Positions 44,918-56,354 of a stretch of 64,000 bases of DNA are shown here, piece by piece. Made by a program: the position numbers and the translations under genes. Location: NCBI RefSeq assembly GCF_029962835.1, contig NC_080577.1, forward strand, positions 8,160,501 through 8,224,500, given 5' to 3'. The stretch is from Magnolia sinica (Eukaryota > Streptophyta > Magnoliopsida > Magnoliales > Magnoliaceae). How positions within the stretch are numbered: position 1 is the stretch's first letter; each line of letters opens with the position of its first letter. The notes below the pieces were generated by a model. That model saw nothing but the letters and a program-made list of their open reading frames with translations. It was not told the origin of the DNA and searched no databases.

Positions 44918-45158
44918 GAGTTCAAGAGTGGCAAAGATGTTATTCGTGATCATTTTGTTAGGCTGCATGGTAATGTCGGAAGCACGGATGAGTCGTGAGA
45001 TTTCAACCATGCAGTCAGCGGCGGATGGCCTTGATAATGGCGTAGCGTTAGATCGTAGAGGACGTGTTAGGGCCATGATGATGTATATGGACAGCAAGAA
45101 GAAAGTTCTTGGTGGACCCAATCCTCAACATAATGGAAGAACACCTGCATTACACTAA
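44913..45158 (+). CDS. CLE signalling-peptide precursor, copy B, altered motif and lost stop
   Basis: An 81-residue paralogue of the copy A gene, nearly identical through the signal peptide and variable region. Two changes hit the functional end. The CLE motif at residues 63-74 reads KKVLGGPNPQHN: proline 4, conserved and usually hydroxylated, is leucine (CTT at 45108-45110, CCT in A). The stop that follows the motif in A (TGA) is GGA here, so the protein continues GRTPALH to the next TAA, which is also present in frame beyond the stop in A. An asparagine at position 12 is normal for CLEs. The variant may be inactive, or processed to a peptide with changed activity. C-terminal extensions occur in some CLEs and are trimmed, so the extension alone need not kill it. 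TATA box, leader and AATAAA (45304) are preserved. A neutral reading as a decaying duplicate is also possible. Confidence 0.75.
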
Positions 45159-45191
45159 ATTTCCATGTATCTGAGAGCTTTTTACTCTTTC

Positions 45192-45195
45192 TGTC

Positions 45196-45226
<31 letters not shown>

Positions 45227-45285
45227 CTTTCTTTTTTTTTTTAATTTTTTTTTTTTTAATTTTTTTTTTTAATTTTTTAATTTGA
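45192..45285. repeat. (TTC)n followed by poly-T tracts
   Basis: About ten TTC units then long T runs in the 3' untranslated region of CLE gene B. Copy A has T-rich sequence here but no TTC expansion. Confidence 0.85.
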
Positions 45286-45303
45286 AGTTTTTGTGTTTTC
45301 ATG

Positions 45304-45309
45304 AATAAA
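45304..45309 (+). terminator. AATAAA polyadenylation signal of CLE gene B
   Basis: Same position relative to the gene as 32051-32056. Confidence 0.45.
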
Positions 45310-45957
45310 GCTCGAGTTTATGAACCTTTGCATGTGGAACACGTGCCAACTTGTGAAGTACATGAGAAAGATGAGCCGTATATAAGATGGGCTCCACCAT
45401 GAAGATAACCAACCTGAGAAAAAAAATTCAGGCTGGGACGCTCATCAGGCAGGGCCTCCTATATACTAAAAATAGACGGTTTAAAAAAAATAAAATAAAA
45501 TTGGCCATCTTCATACACCTATACCCACTTGATGAGTGGCTGGCCCTCTTCTCATTTTCATGGTGTAGTCTCAACTTCTGTACAGCTCAGAGATACTTTT
45601 ACAGGTAGACGTTGGGATACTTCTATAAGTTTACGTACAGCAGATATGGATAACTCTATTGACTTTTAAAAATGATCTAGTGCTCCAACAGCATGATAAG
45701 TTATAGTGCTCCTAATTGGATCCGTACACTTGGACGGTTGTCAGCTTGCTTGGAATACTATGAAATTATCATAGTTATCAGATGATCTTATCCATCTGAA
45801 AGTTGACATCAGCCTGCTGTGGGCCCCAACAATTTTCCATCATTGATCTCAACCGTCCCTTTAATAGGCACTTATTTGCTGGTTGAAATCAAAGCGTTTG
45901 TTATTTTTATGTTCACATACAAAGTCGTCTTACGTGAGCTTTCAAATACAACTAAGG

Positions 45958-46470
45958 GTGGCAATGGGCTGGCTAGCCCACCCAATTCAACCTGGCTTTG
46001 ACGGGCTTGGACCTACTAGACTGGCCCGTGAACTACTAGCCTGGCCCGTGAACCGAGCATCGGCCTTAAAATTGCATGACATATCTACCCTATATGTGGC
46101 ATATATTTGAGAACATTGACTGTCCAAATCAAGGGGCTGTAGTGGAAATCGTCCTTGTATCACTGATCAGAAAAACCCCTGTTGAATCTGGACGGTTGGC
46201 CATAACATTTTTAACAATTCATTGAAATCCACCAATTGGATAGTTAGGATCATTCAATCAATGTGATTTTTATTCCACAATCTTATCCAAAATAGACCCC
46301 ACATACGCAAAGAACTAACTTACAGCAATATAATCTACCATTGTAATTATAAGGTGAATGATAATCAACGACGGTCTCTCCTACCGTCCACAAACCAGTT
46401 TTTTCTTCTTTTTTTTTTTTCCTGAATAACAGATGAAACCCATGAATCAACGACAGAATGAAGTCCAACT
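45958..46470. other. intergenic, small hAT-like fragment
   Basis: 'gggtggcaatgggctggct' and 'ggcccgtgaac' repeats resemble the ends of small hAT-like elements. Nothing coding was seen. Confidence 0.35.
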
Positions 46471-46477
46471 GACCACC

Positions 46478-46640
46478 TCAGTTCCTGGCAGGTTTGATCG
46501 GGGTTTGATTTTCGAAGTCGGTAAATGGTGGGATATCAATGGGTAACAAGGTCTCAGGGCTCACACCATCCTTTTTAAGGGCCTCCACCACCATCTCAAA
46601 TATAATTCTGCTCCCAATGGCAATGGGGTGCAAACCGTCG
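46478..46640 (-). pseudogene. GDSL/SGNH esterase, last exon
   Basis: On the minus strand an acceptor (ttgcag, complement of 46641-46646) leads into DGLHPIAIGSRIIFEMVVE and then EALKKDGVSPETL to a TGA at 46478. DGLHP carries the Asp and His of the catalytic triad (block V) of GDSL esterases, here of the CPRD49 / isoamyl-acetate-hydrolase type. The phase fits exactly with the exon at 47665-47829 (a shared Ser codon). It is a pseudogene because upstream parts are damaged. Confidence 0.75.
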
Positions 46641-46714
46641 CTGCAATTCCACTAGAAACAACATTAACCAGGAACTTATTTGGATGAAAAAGCGAATAGA
46701 ATTGCAAACAAGTG

Positions 46715-46744
46715 ATTAAAAAAAAAAAAAAAAAAAAAAAAAAC
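46715..46744. repeat. poly-A tract
   Basis: A run of about 26 A in the intron of the GDSL remnant, possibly the tail of a retroposed fragment. The downstream 46804-46870 stretch has decayed tRNA/SINE-like wording ('tctcgaatacaagacctcc'). Confidence 0.5.
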
Positions 46745-47664
46745 TAGTATGCAATGTATAATAACAAATTTACATAATCTAAATAGGGAAACACAATTTC
46801 CACATTCCATTGGTAAGGGCCTCGGTCTCCGTGAAGAGTCTCGAATACAAGACCTCCTCTTCTGATACCAATTTAATGCAGGCAATTAACTATTTAGTTC
46901 AAAAGTTTGAACTAATAAAGCGTGGCAAATCGATCCCTTTATCTCATTGCCCAGGCTTCACATCCTATGGGTTAGGACCTCAGTTGAACCCCCTCATGGG
47001 CCCCACATCACATGGTTTCCGACTCACACAGGCCGCCCACCCTGAGTGTGGCCCTGCATCCCACAAGCCAGCTCACTCGAGCCCAGTGTGCCTACATTAC
47101 GATGTATGCAATTACAAATTTGCAAGTATTTCTAAGTGCCCACATATCATCCACCACACTATGCTAGAGAGGCACTTAGAAATGCTTGTCTTACATACCA
47201 TTTTCATTAAGTAATTGCAATTAAAAATTAGGATAAAAACCTTCCTCTTTCACTTGTTTTCTGTTGTGACATTATACACATATTGCAGCTAGTAAAATGG
47301 GTAGCAATTAACTGGATTTTTCAGCTGCTAGAGAAATGGCAGCAATTAAGTGACGGGTTTCTTTCGGCCACTTGGAAGAATGTCAGCTATTACCCACTTC
47401 AAGGATGTATTTCGCAAATACTTCTGCTAAGAAGGCACTGTACTGCTATGCACCCACCATTCTGTAATCAATGGTGGATGATACACCGACTGACATTACA
47501 AGCATCAATCTAGACAAACAAAATTGCGGCCCCAATCATGAGAAAACATGTGGCACAAACATATTCTGGACGACCCTTTTTTCCCAGAGGTTAATGCAGT
47601 ACTCCACAGTCATCACCATTTAAGAAATGATGCAACTCAGGGTTAGTCCAGTTAAGAGGAATAG

Positions 47665-47829
47665 CTGAGGCAAGCCTTCTGCCAGCCAGGAAATTGCTGT
47701 ATCTTGGTCCAAATATCCACCACTGGAAGACAGGATTCAACAGCAACAGAGATGCAGGCCCTCGCATAAGTGCCAGTAGCCTGGTTCGTCCTGTTGGGAA
47801 GACCGTCATGGTTCTCTCCGTAAGGATGC
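47665..47829 (-). pseudogene. GDSL/SGNH esterase, penultimate exon with broken splice donor
   Basis: After the acceptor 'caatgcag' the frame reads HPYGENHDGLPNRTNQATG then TYARACISVAVESCLPVVD and IWTKIQQFPGWQKACLS, typical of CPRD49-like esterases just before the DGLH block. The donor position reads CTCAG|CTATTC instead of GT, a single G to C change that would prevent normal splicing to the last exon. Confidence 0.75.
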
Positions 47830-47859
47830 CTGCATTGAAATGAAATTGCAAACATAAGG

Positions 47860-47965
47860 GAATGATCCAATTGGACGCCTTTTAGTGGAAATTTCTAATG
47901 GGTGCGGCGCATCTTCTCACAGTGCCGACTAGGTTGGAGACTGCAGCAGTTGGTGGCACTTGTTA
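47860..47965 (-). pseudogene. possible decayed GDSL exon with stops
   Basis: In the expected place for the 'ITPPPID' exon, one minus-strand frame gives an APHPLE-like scrap preceded by stops. The resemblance is weak and may be chance. If real, it confirms the gene is dead. Confidence 0.25.
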
Positions 47966-49235
47966 AGACATTCTCCGGTCTTCACTGGCTGAGATTGAAT
48001 GTTGGTGGGAAGTGGCATCCATTCGGTCCCACCACCTAGAGCATAGTGCATTTCCACAGTCGATCATATCACCTACTATATAATTGGATCCTTTTTGTCA
48101 TCTTAGGAATGAATTCACCATAACATTCTCAGCGCTGCCGGGGTCCTTCAGTATGAATTGCTGGATGGACCCCACTTCAGTGTTTATTTTCAGCAGTTGA
48201 TTCTATTGCACCAGTTGGTGGTCAGGAATATCTGGTACAAGATCTTTGGACCTTACCCCGCTAGCAGCAGAATCCGAAAGGTTGGCTGTTCCAGTTCATC
48301 CAACCATGACAACGTGCAGCCCCCCATACATCGATTGAAGCAGGAAAATGTCACAGTAATGCAAGAAGAAGGAGATCAAACTTCATAAATGATTAAAGGG
48401 ATAAGGGAAAACGATGAGAAAACTCTGGAATCCACTCATAATGGCCTGTGGTGCAAAATCCTGCTAATTGGACAATCCTGACCATCCAATAATACTGGTG
48501 CGAAGGATTGTCAGTATGTGGGCAGTGGGAAACCGCATCTGCATCAAATAAACATATGCAAAAATGCAATTAAATTCCCTTTATAACTCCATCAAAACAT
48601 CCAAATAAAATGGCAGCATACTTGTCTCACCACTTCTAAGTTTTGATCTAGCAAAACACCATATAGCAAAAAGCAGTACTTGATTAGTTAGCAAAACACC
48701 GTATGTGACTCTGTATCAATCATCATACATTGCTAAACCATATTAGATATATAACTCTCCCCTTTAAATTTGCTGCTCCTTCCCTCTCCCAATTCTTGCA
48801 AATCTGTTGCGTCTGTATCCATGTTTGTTTCGTGTCCCAGGTCTAATGGTAACATTCAGGAGATAGGATCCTTGCATTAGATTACTATATATTATAGTCT
48901 TCCAGGTTGTAAATGAACATGGGCAATCTAGTCAATCAATTTAGACTCTCCATAAGGTCCAGCCCGCATGTCATGTGTCATCATGTTAAATGAAGTCGAT
49001 CAAATGATCTCATAGATCGGAAAGATAGCCATCTTATTCTTAACCATTTGTCTGGCATGGGATTCATGGCCTGATGAGGACCATATGATAAAATTGATTC
49101 TTTAGAACCATAAGCAGTCCACAACGGACAAAAGACTCAAATTGTTGATCGATTGGACTGTCCAATGGGTTGAGGTGATGGATATTGTTTACATGTGAAA
49201 CACGTTAATGTAAATATCCAGTGAGACCCACCTTA
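47966..49235. other. intron-like region, nothing recognised
   Basis: It lies between GDSL exons. AT-rich DNA with 'agcaaaacaccatat' repeated at about 48652 and 48692. No coding domain. Confidence 0.4.
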
Positions 49236-49575
49236 AATATGCACTGCCCATCATGTGGAGCCCACCATTGATGTCGACCATCCATCATGTGGGGCCCACC
49301 TTGATGTGGGTCATCAATCAAGTAGGCCCACCATCAAAATAAATTGTCCATCGTGTGGGGCCCACTTTCAAGGTCCACCACCCATCATGTGGGGCACACC
49401 TTTAACTTGGGATGTCCATCATCCAGGGCTCACCTTGGATGTGGACCATTCATCATCAGTGGCCAACCTTTAATGTGGACCGTTCATTACGTGAGGCCTA
49501 CCTTGATACAGGTTATCCATAATGTGCAGCCCACCATTGATGCGGACAGCCCATCAGGTGGGACCTCTTTTCACA
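49236..49575. repeat. degenerate minisatellite of about 30-36 bp
   Basis: About ten imperfect units of 'ccatcatgtggggcccacc' plus a variable spacer lie in tandem, in the intron of the GDSL remnant. Confidence 0.7.
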
Positions 49576-50162
49576 TGCACGATCTATCACATGGAGGGAG
49601 AGAGAAGTAACTTTCACATACATAAATTACTTTTACAATATTTCCCACGGTGCTTACGAAACTAAGTTAAAAATAAATAATTTATTATTATATAAGTCAA
49701 AAAGTTACTTATTGGATGGTATCCAAATGGGACTAAATGGCCCTTTCACGGGAGCCCTGAAGGAACGCATAGTGACGCCTATCACATGCAAAACGGGGGA
49801 ATTACATTATACACGTGGCCCGCATCTTTGAACAGCATACATGGCTTACGGTCACAAGTGGGGCCCATCGGCTGGTAATCCAGGCCATTTGTCTGTTGTG
49901 TACCACCCCGGATTGACAATCTCACACAAAATATCGTTAAAGGACAACATCATTTACGGAGAAGGAAAGAAATGCAGGAACGGTCTGCATAAAGGCCTTG
50001 ATACGGTGGATGAGGTCCTCTAATCAGTGAGATTTTCAGAAAATCATCTATCCACGATAGAACTCAACATATCAATCGTATTGATTACAGAATCATGGGT
50101 CGGTCTTGTCGAAATTGAAAACTAGGGTATAAATGTGCGGGCCAAGTATCATATAATTCATC

Positions 50163-50169
<7 letters not shown>

Positions 50170-50196
<27 letters not shown>
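50170..50196. repeat. (GA)n microsatellite at a splice donor
   Basis: About 26 bases of GA. On the minus strand it is a CT run directly following the GT donor of the GDSL exon. Confidence 0.85.
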
Positions 50197-50197
<1 letters not shown>

Positions 50198-50199
<2 letters not shown>

Positions 50200-50425
50200 T
50201 GATAAAGGAGATGATTTCATGGAGATTAATCCTGTACTCATGGAGGGGAACGTGCTGAGAGGCGCTACTCCTATCGGGAAGGGCAGCGTCGTTCGCTCCA
50301 AAGAACCCGGTCACCACCAGAGGCACTGCTTCTTTCGGGATACTACCAAATTCGAAAGCCTTCTCCACCACTTGCAGCGCCCATCGAGTGTTATACCCGC
50401 TGAGATCCCGCAAGACCACGTCCGC
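50198..50425 (-). pseudogene. GDSL/SGNH esterase, second exon
   Basis: A 76-codon minus-strand exon, phase 0 at both ends, with acceptor 'atatgtag' and donor 'atcaag|gtctct'. It reads ADVVLRDLSGYNTRWALQV, then VVTGFFGANDAALPD and VPLHEYRINLHEIISFIK. The GxND-like GAND motif is the block III oxyanion-hole site and the GYNTRWAL glycine is block II. The first exon with the nucleophile GDS motif is not found upstream within the window, so the gene is incomplete here. Confidence 0.8.
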
Positions 50426-50599
50426 CTACATATTCCCACCATTACCTAAAACCTCGCCAGAATTTCAGGAAAAGAAGAAGGAGACATGTAGAAGCAGCAG
50501 AACGAAAAACCTATCTCCAAAAATACATAAAAGCTAATACAAATAATACAGAGACAATTACACACGTCCGCCTACATTTTGGGCCAATTCCATAAACCA

Positions 50600-50905
50600 A
50601 CCAAAGTGGTTATTGACCATTAAACCTTTTGTAGGCCGCGAAAGTTTTGGATCAAGCTGATATTTGTTGTTTCCTTTCATCAAGGTCTGTTTTACCATCA
50701 AGAGGTTGGATGTTCAATAAACATTAAGATTGATGCTAGGAAGTTTTTAATGGTGAGCGTTCAATGAACACTCTTTCTTGTGATGTGGTCCACCTGAAAT
50801 TTATATATTTTTCATCAATGAGACAATAACTAAAATAAGCTGAAAAAATAGATGGATAGCATGGATTTACAATGAATACATCAAGGTGGGCCCTAAGGTG
50901 AGCGT
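50600..50905. repeat. foldback-family right half
   Basis: Family order 'aagttttggatcaagctgat', 'aagaggttggatg', 'gatgtggtccacctgaa', and 'aatacatcaaggtgggcc'. The left arm is missing. Confidence 0.6.
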
Positions 50906-50994
50906 CTCACCTTCACTGGTGAGACATATGATGTTGCGGATGAATTTAAGATGGATATATATAAAGGTGAGCCACCTCAATGTCTTAGGATGGC

Positions 50995-51625
50995 TTAGGG
51001 CCCGTTTGGGAGAGTGGATTTGAAATCCCTGGATTTAAAACCCCATCGACTTTAAATCTTCTTGTTGTGTTTGGCACCCTTAGAATGTGAATAACTTTAA
51101 TCCAAAAGTAGCTATTCATGGTATATTTGAGGAGTTTGAATTTAATTACTAAATCAACTTTAATATCTCTAATTAGTGAACTTAATAATTAAATTAACTT
51201 TAATATCTCTAATTAGGGAACTTCCGTAATTTTTGATACAATTAATGGTTGTAATAAGCCTCCTGGAATATATACTTTGCCAGAAACGGATAAAATTCCA
51301 AGTCTCTGATGAGCCACAAGCACAAGATCACATTTGAGTGACTAACCAATGATTTCTAACTGTTGATTTACATGAACAATGTTTGGATGGTGCTGATCAT
51401 CGTATTAAAGTAATTATAGTGATGCAATTGATAATTTAATTTTAGTGGGCCATGTGTCCAATAGATTAATAGTCTAGTGATACACATGTTGCACATGCAA
51501 CTATGGGAAGGATTTTAGATGTAATCCAAGCTCTCACCATGTATTTCAAACGCCCTGGAATTGAAACCCCCATTACTTCATGGTGCCAAACAACCTAGGG
51601 GTTTTGAAATCCCCCCAATTCCATG
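50995..51625. repeat. MITE-like region with 'gtttggga'/'ggtgccaaa' ends
   Basis: It begins 'gggcccgtttgggagag'. Near the end are two direct 'ccatggtgccaaa' style repeats, and inside is a 35-40 base direct repeat of 'ttaactttaatatctctaat' (near 51146 and 51195). The element ends were not resolved. Confidence 0.4.
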
Positions 51626-51719
51626 GTGCCAAAAGACAAAGGTCGCCTTAGTGTAATGGTATATTATGGAAAAGTAATTGGATCCCAAGGCCTATTCTAG
51701 TTGCATGAATATCTAATTT

Positions 51720-52175
51720 TCTGTGGGCTCAATGTGTTGTATGTGTTTCATCGACGCCGTTCATCCATTTTTCCATATCATTTAAGAGCATGAATCGAAA
51801 AAATAAGGCAATTTTAAGTCTCAGGTGGCCCACACCACATGGGTGATTCAACGCCACACGCACCATTGAAATCTTCTCAGAGGCTGGAAAGATCAAACTG
51901 ATATTTTTGTTTTCCCTTTTTCCAAGTCTTAATGAACTAATCAATAGGTTGGATAGAAAATAAACATTATAGAGGGCCTTAGGAAGTTTTTAATGATGGT
52001 CCTTCAATTGACCACTGTTTTCTTGTGGTGAGATCCACCTGGGATTTGAATGTACCTCATTTTTTAACACGGCCTAAAATAATCTTGAAAAATAGATGAA
52101 CAACATGAATAAAACACATACATCATGGTGGGGCTCACAGAGCACTGACCAGTAGCCACTCGCCACTGGCAGGGT
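51720..52175. mobile_element. foldback MITE, diverged copy
   Basis: The arms 'gttgtatgtgtttcatcg' and 'ataaaacacatacatcatgg' are inverted, then 'gagcactgaccagtagcc' and 'actggcagggtaag' at the right end. A further half copy follows at 52210-52400. Confidence 0.65.
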
Positions 52176-52649
52176 AAGTTTGGCAGTCGTCCTGGACGGG
52201 AACGGATTAGGTGCGGTCCCATACTCACCCAAGACAGTGTGGCCCTTACCGTGAGGCCCACCTTGATATGTGTAGTCTATATCATGCTGTCCATCTGTGG
52301 TATCATTTTAAGGCATGAGTCCAAAAATGAAGAAGATTCAATTTAAGGTGGACCATATTCTAAGAAGCAGGGGTGATTGAACGGCCCACCATTTGTTGAA
52401 AAATTAATACAGAAAAAATATTTTCTGTAAAATAGGTAAATAAAAAAAATCAGAAATTATGATAGACAGAAGCATGTATGAGAACGTTATCTTTAAAGCA
52501 TTATTTTCCCCTACTCAAATGAATTGAGTATGCTGAAAAGTTTCAGGTAAATTGCTTCTAGGATACGACAAGCCTAGTGTGGATCTGTATTCAAAAAATA
52601 CGAGGATTCACTAATGGAACTCTTGCACACAAATATCTGGCAGAAACAA

Positions 52650-54100
52650 TTGTAATACCCCGTGTTTTCAGGACCCGAGTATATGACCCGTTTCCCAAAA
52701 ACTCGAGTGTTAACCTTAAAGGGTAGTCAAATTCGAGTGTGTGTGTATATATATATTATTCATTCAGAGTAAGCAGATGAGCGTAAAGTGGACAAATCAA
52801 CATAAAGAAATTTTTTTATTTCATTTAGGATATACAAGTGGTTGCCCATAATGACTTATACAAACCAAGGTCTCTACAATAACAAATACAAGATTACACA
52901 TATGAGAAATTTAAAAGCATATGAAACACAAACGAAAGCCGCAAGATCGCGCAGCTTCCTTGACAGGTACAACCACGCGTTCTTGATCACCATAACGACT
53001 CCTCATCAGTCTGAACCTGCATATCACTTAAGCCACCTGTGTTACCTGTACGGTCATATTTTTTATAGATGAGTGGCTAGCTTTGTGTGAATTTCTCTCA
53101 AGATTATACATCGCCGCCTTAGCAAACATAGTTAAAAGGAAAACGAGCAGTAATCCAAAACAGGCAGTATGCAGTCTTATTAGATGCATGGATGCATGAA
53201 TGCACATTGGCCTGGGGATGCACATCCAGCCGGACTTGGGCTCGTCACCCATGCAATCATCGACCTGAGAATGATCATCTAGTCGGACAGGGGTCGATAG
53301 TCGATGGTCTGGGAGCTAGCGAAACGATACTCCAACAACTCTAGGGCACGTGCTACAGCATCCAGAGTAGCCATCCGTCATCGCCAATATGCTATGAATG
53401 CATGATTAGCCAGCCGTTATTAATCCAGTTACAATCAGCCAATTTAGGTGACTCAATGGTCACTACGGAGGGCTTGTCACCCAGTATAGGCCGACAACTC
53501 GAGCATAGTGTCCCATTACCACCATCCCGGCTAATGAGGTCCTCCACTTGGGATGTTTTAATAGGATACCTCGATCAAAATGACACCAATTCAAGGTCCC
53601 TATTTCCCACACATTTGTCTAATTACATCCCAAGTGTGGCTTGCATATAATCATAAAATCTTCTACGTGTAACTTTATGAGATTATGTACAGGGGCAAGC
53701 AAAATAACATGTGATAACATATAACTTCGAATAAAAACATGAAAGGAGGCATCGGAATTTTAAATAATGATTTTCGACAATGTATCCACAAGACAGACGA
53801 ATAGTAATCATTTTTCATGGGTTAGCTAACATGTGAGCCTATCATGTGGTGGAAGCAAGTATCACAATAGTGGTAATCTAGTGTAAACTATGTTTAACTA
53901 ATTTAAAAATGGAAAGCCTAAGGGAAAAGTCATCACCTGTATGGTAGTGTCCACGTACTTGGTCCGAGTCTTCTTGTGGCTTGCGGTTGCTCAAATAATC
54001 TCCTAAGATTGTAGTTTATCTTCGTCAAGTATGACTTTGTATATCTAACAAAAGTTCAAAGGGGCACAACAACAAGGCCTTTTAGGCTAGCGTTAGGTCT
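52650..54100 (-). repeat. decayed LTR-element-like region
   Basis: 'gtaataccccgtgttttcag' near 52652 is a common start of non-coding plant LTR-element sequence in reverse orientation. The following 1.4 kb has no domain-bearing ORF and a composition like 6170-7495. No paired LTR was demonstrated. Confidence 0.35.
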
Positions 54101-54115
54101 GCCATGTATTTCAAC

Positions 54116-54674
54116 TAGGGGTGCACATTTAACCGGTAGAACTGTAGAACCGGACCGGAACCGACCAAACGGTCTGGTTTGGTCCGGTTCTAGAGTGCAA
54201 CGGTTCCGGTCCGGTTCCAAAAATCAAAGAACCGGTGACAACGGTTCGGTTCTCGGTTTGGGGGTATGTAGAACCGAACCGAACCGTGAACCGATCCGTA
54301 GAACCAAACTGTGGATCCGATCCGTAGAACCGAACCGTGGAACCGAACCTTGAACCGAACCGATGTATTTTTGCATATTTTATAATTATTTTCTCTAAAA
54401 TAATTATTTTCATAAATATATTTTTGAACACCTTATACAACATCTAAACCATTCATCAAATGGACCACAACATGGATGGACATGGGCTTGCAATTGGGTT
54501 GGATTATAAAAAGCCAAGAACCGTGGAACCGATCCGGAACCGAACCGGTTTTAACGGTTCGGTTCTAGGGTGCCAACGGTTCGGTTCCGGTTCCAAATTT
54601 CCTAGAACCGTTAGGAATGGTTCGGTTCCGGTTTCACCCCAAAACCGGACCAAACCGAACCGTGTGCACCCCTA
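54116..54674. mobile_element. intact hAT MITE with 8-bp target duplication
   Basis: The element is 559 bp. The ends 'taggggtgcaca' and 'tgtgcaccccta' are perfect 12-bp inverted repeats. The flanks 'atttcaac' at 54108-54115 and 54675-54682 are identical, the 8-bp duplication that defines hAT elements. The inside is mostly short 'accgaaccg' / 'cggttcggtt' words on both strands around an AT-rich core (54360-54530). No ORF, so non-autonomous. Confidence 0.9.
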
Positions 54675-54682
54675 ATTTCAAC

Positions 54683-56090
54683 AAGGTGGTCTAAGAGGAC
54701 CCCAGCTCACCTAATAGTTGTAACTGTGACGTGTATGTAACCGTACTTTATTAGCATTTTCCAACACCGTTCGTATAGATTAGTGCTTGTTCATTTATAG
54801 TCCATGCAGGTCGGCACCGTTTATATATAGTTCAGATAATCTAGTGTTGTTCGAGTATGGTTCAGTATTGTCCCTGCTGCTGGGTGTTTTACAGCCAAGG
54901 TGAGGTGTGATGTAGCTTAGTGTGGGTTTTCTAGAGTTTCTTTTTAACAAAAATGAAGGGGAAAGGTTTTACCTTCCACAGTTGGGTCCGACCCAAACTT
55001 GGGTGGTCACGCACACACCCACCACCCTCACCTTCTTCCTCTCTTCTCTCTCACTTTCCTTTCTCTTTCACCTCTCAAGTGGTGTGGCTATGGCTCCACA
55101 CTGACTCGGCTCGGTCCGGTTTTCACGGACTGAGTTGGGGCAGTGCGCTCCAAGCTCACCAAGAAAAACGTCACTCCCACCCTCTGTTTTCTCCCTCTGT
55201 TCTCTCTCTCTTTCTCCCCTTTTAAACTCACTTCCTGTGTGAAGTCTGAGAGGCTGAATCTCTCTTTGTATAGGCAGGGAGGGGGAAAGATCCAGCGGCT
55301 AAGATTTGCTCTGCAAATCTCCAGGCGATGGCCGCCTCTGCTTCTTTCTCAAAACGGCAAAACGTGGCTGTAATTCCTCCCGGTTTGGTCGTTTTTGGTT
55401 AGAGGGAGAGAGCTGGCGTCTGCACGTCGGCAATCCCCTGGGTAAACCGACGCAGTTCTCCTCGTAATACCACTGGTCCGATCGCCGTCTGTTCATTCAT
55501 GACAAAACGGACGGCCAGGGATCGATTCCCTTCGTCTGATTTCGGGGGTCCATTACATTATATGGTTTTGTTGGAGTGGGCCCCACCGATAAATGGACGG
55601 TCTAGATTGTCCGGAAAGTGGCTAGGGTGGGCCACTTTGAAGCTCAAAGCCAACGCTTTTAAAACAGGGTGCGGCGGGAACCTTCTTTGTGAATTTTGTG
55701 TTTGAGCTCGGTCAAACACTATTTGACCACAAGTGGCCGGCCAGTGCACCTCGTGTAGTAGCATTTGAGGTGTACGTGCGCCTAGTTTTGGGGACCCACG
55801 TGATTCGGGTGCTTAATCTTCACCGTTCATTTACCATGACGGCCTGATATAAGGATCCCTGCCCAGTTTGGGGCGCATGTGAGGCCCAGGTGGGCCCCCA
55901 CGACTTAATTTGGGTCTCATTTATCGATTTCAAACTGATTTGTTGGTCGGATCAGCCCGAAATTGAATATCAATGGTTAAAAAGGTCCAAGGGACTATTT
56001 AAGTTAAGACCTAATGGTCAGGTTATGGATATATAGCCTGTTCTGATTTTCTGACACTAAATATTATGTTATACTACATTTAATAATATT
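54683..56090. other. intergenic, GC-richer, no gene confirmed
   Basis: CT-rich leader-like sequence (about 55020-55230) and a CG-rich 55300-55700 stretch look promoter- or LTR-like, but none of the short ORFs has a recognisable domain or clear splice structure. Confidence 0.35.
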
Positions 56091-56095
56091 ATTGA

Positions 56096-56277
56096 CTGTT
56101 ATAATAATAATAATTATTATTATTTTTATTATTACCATCATCATTATTCTTTTCACTATCATTTTATTATTATTATTATTAGAAATCATTTTCCTTATAT
56201 ATTTTGTCATATATAATTTATATTATCACAAATTGTTAATATATGTAAATTATATGAATGCCACTAAGCATAGATTA

Positions 56278-56351
<74 letters not shown>
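56096..56351. repeat. (ATT)n-type and (TG)n microsatellites
   Basis: ATA/ATT-trinucleotide tracts at about 56100-56183 and a (TG)n run of about 73 bases at 56279-56351. Confidence 0.9.

Positions 56352-56354
<3 letters not shown>

Larger units (their letters stand above)
44330..45957 (+). repeat. segmental duplication, copy B, third piece (with CLE gene B)
   Basis: Matches copy A 31280-33089 through the promoter, the CLE gene and the 3' flank, ending 'ctttcaaatacaactaaggg'. It has about 105 extra bases near 44540-44640 and lacks the MITE found in A at 32391-32744. Confidence 0.85.

Noticed and set aside
54922..55225. Short ORFs in the CT-rich 55-kb region as a first exon
   Set aside because: No recognisable product, no conserved splice structure and no downstream exon.
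56279..56351. Z-DNA or regulatory element at the TG repeat
   Set aside because: Only a plain dinucleotide microsatellite; nothing nearby suggests a gene it could regulate.
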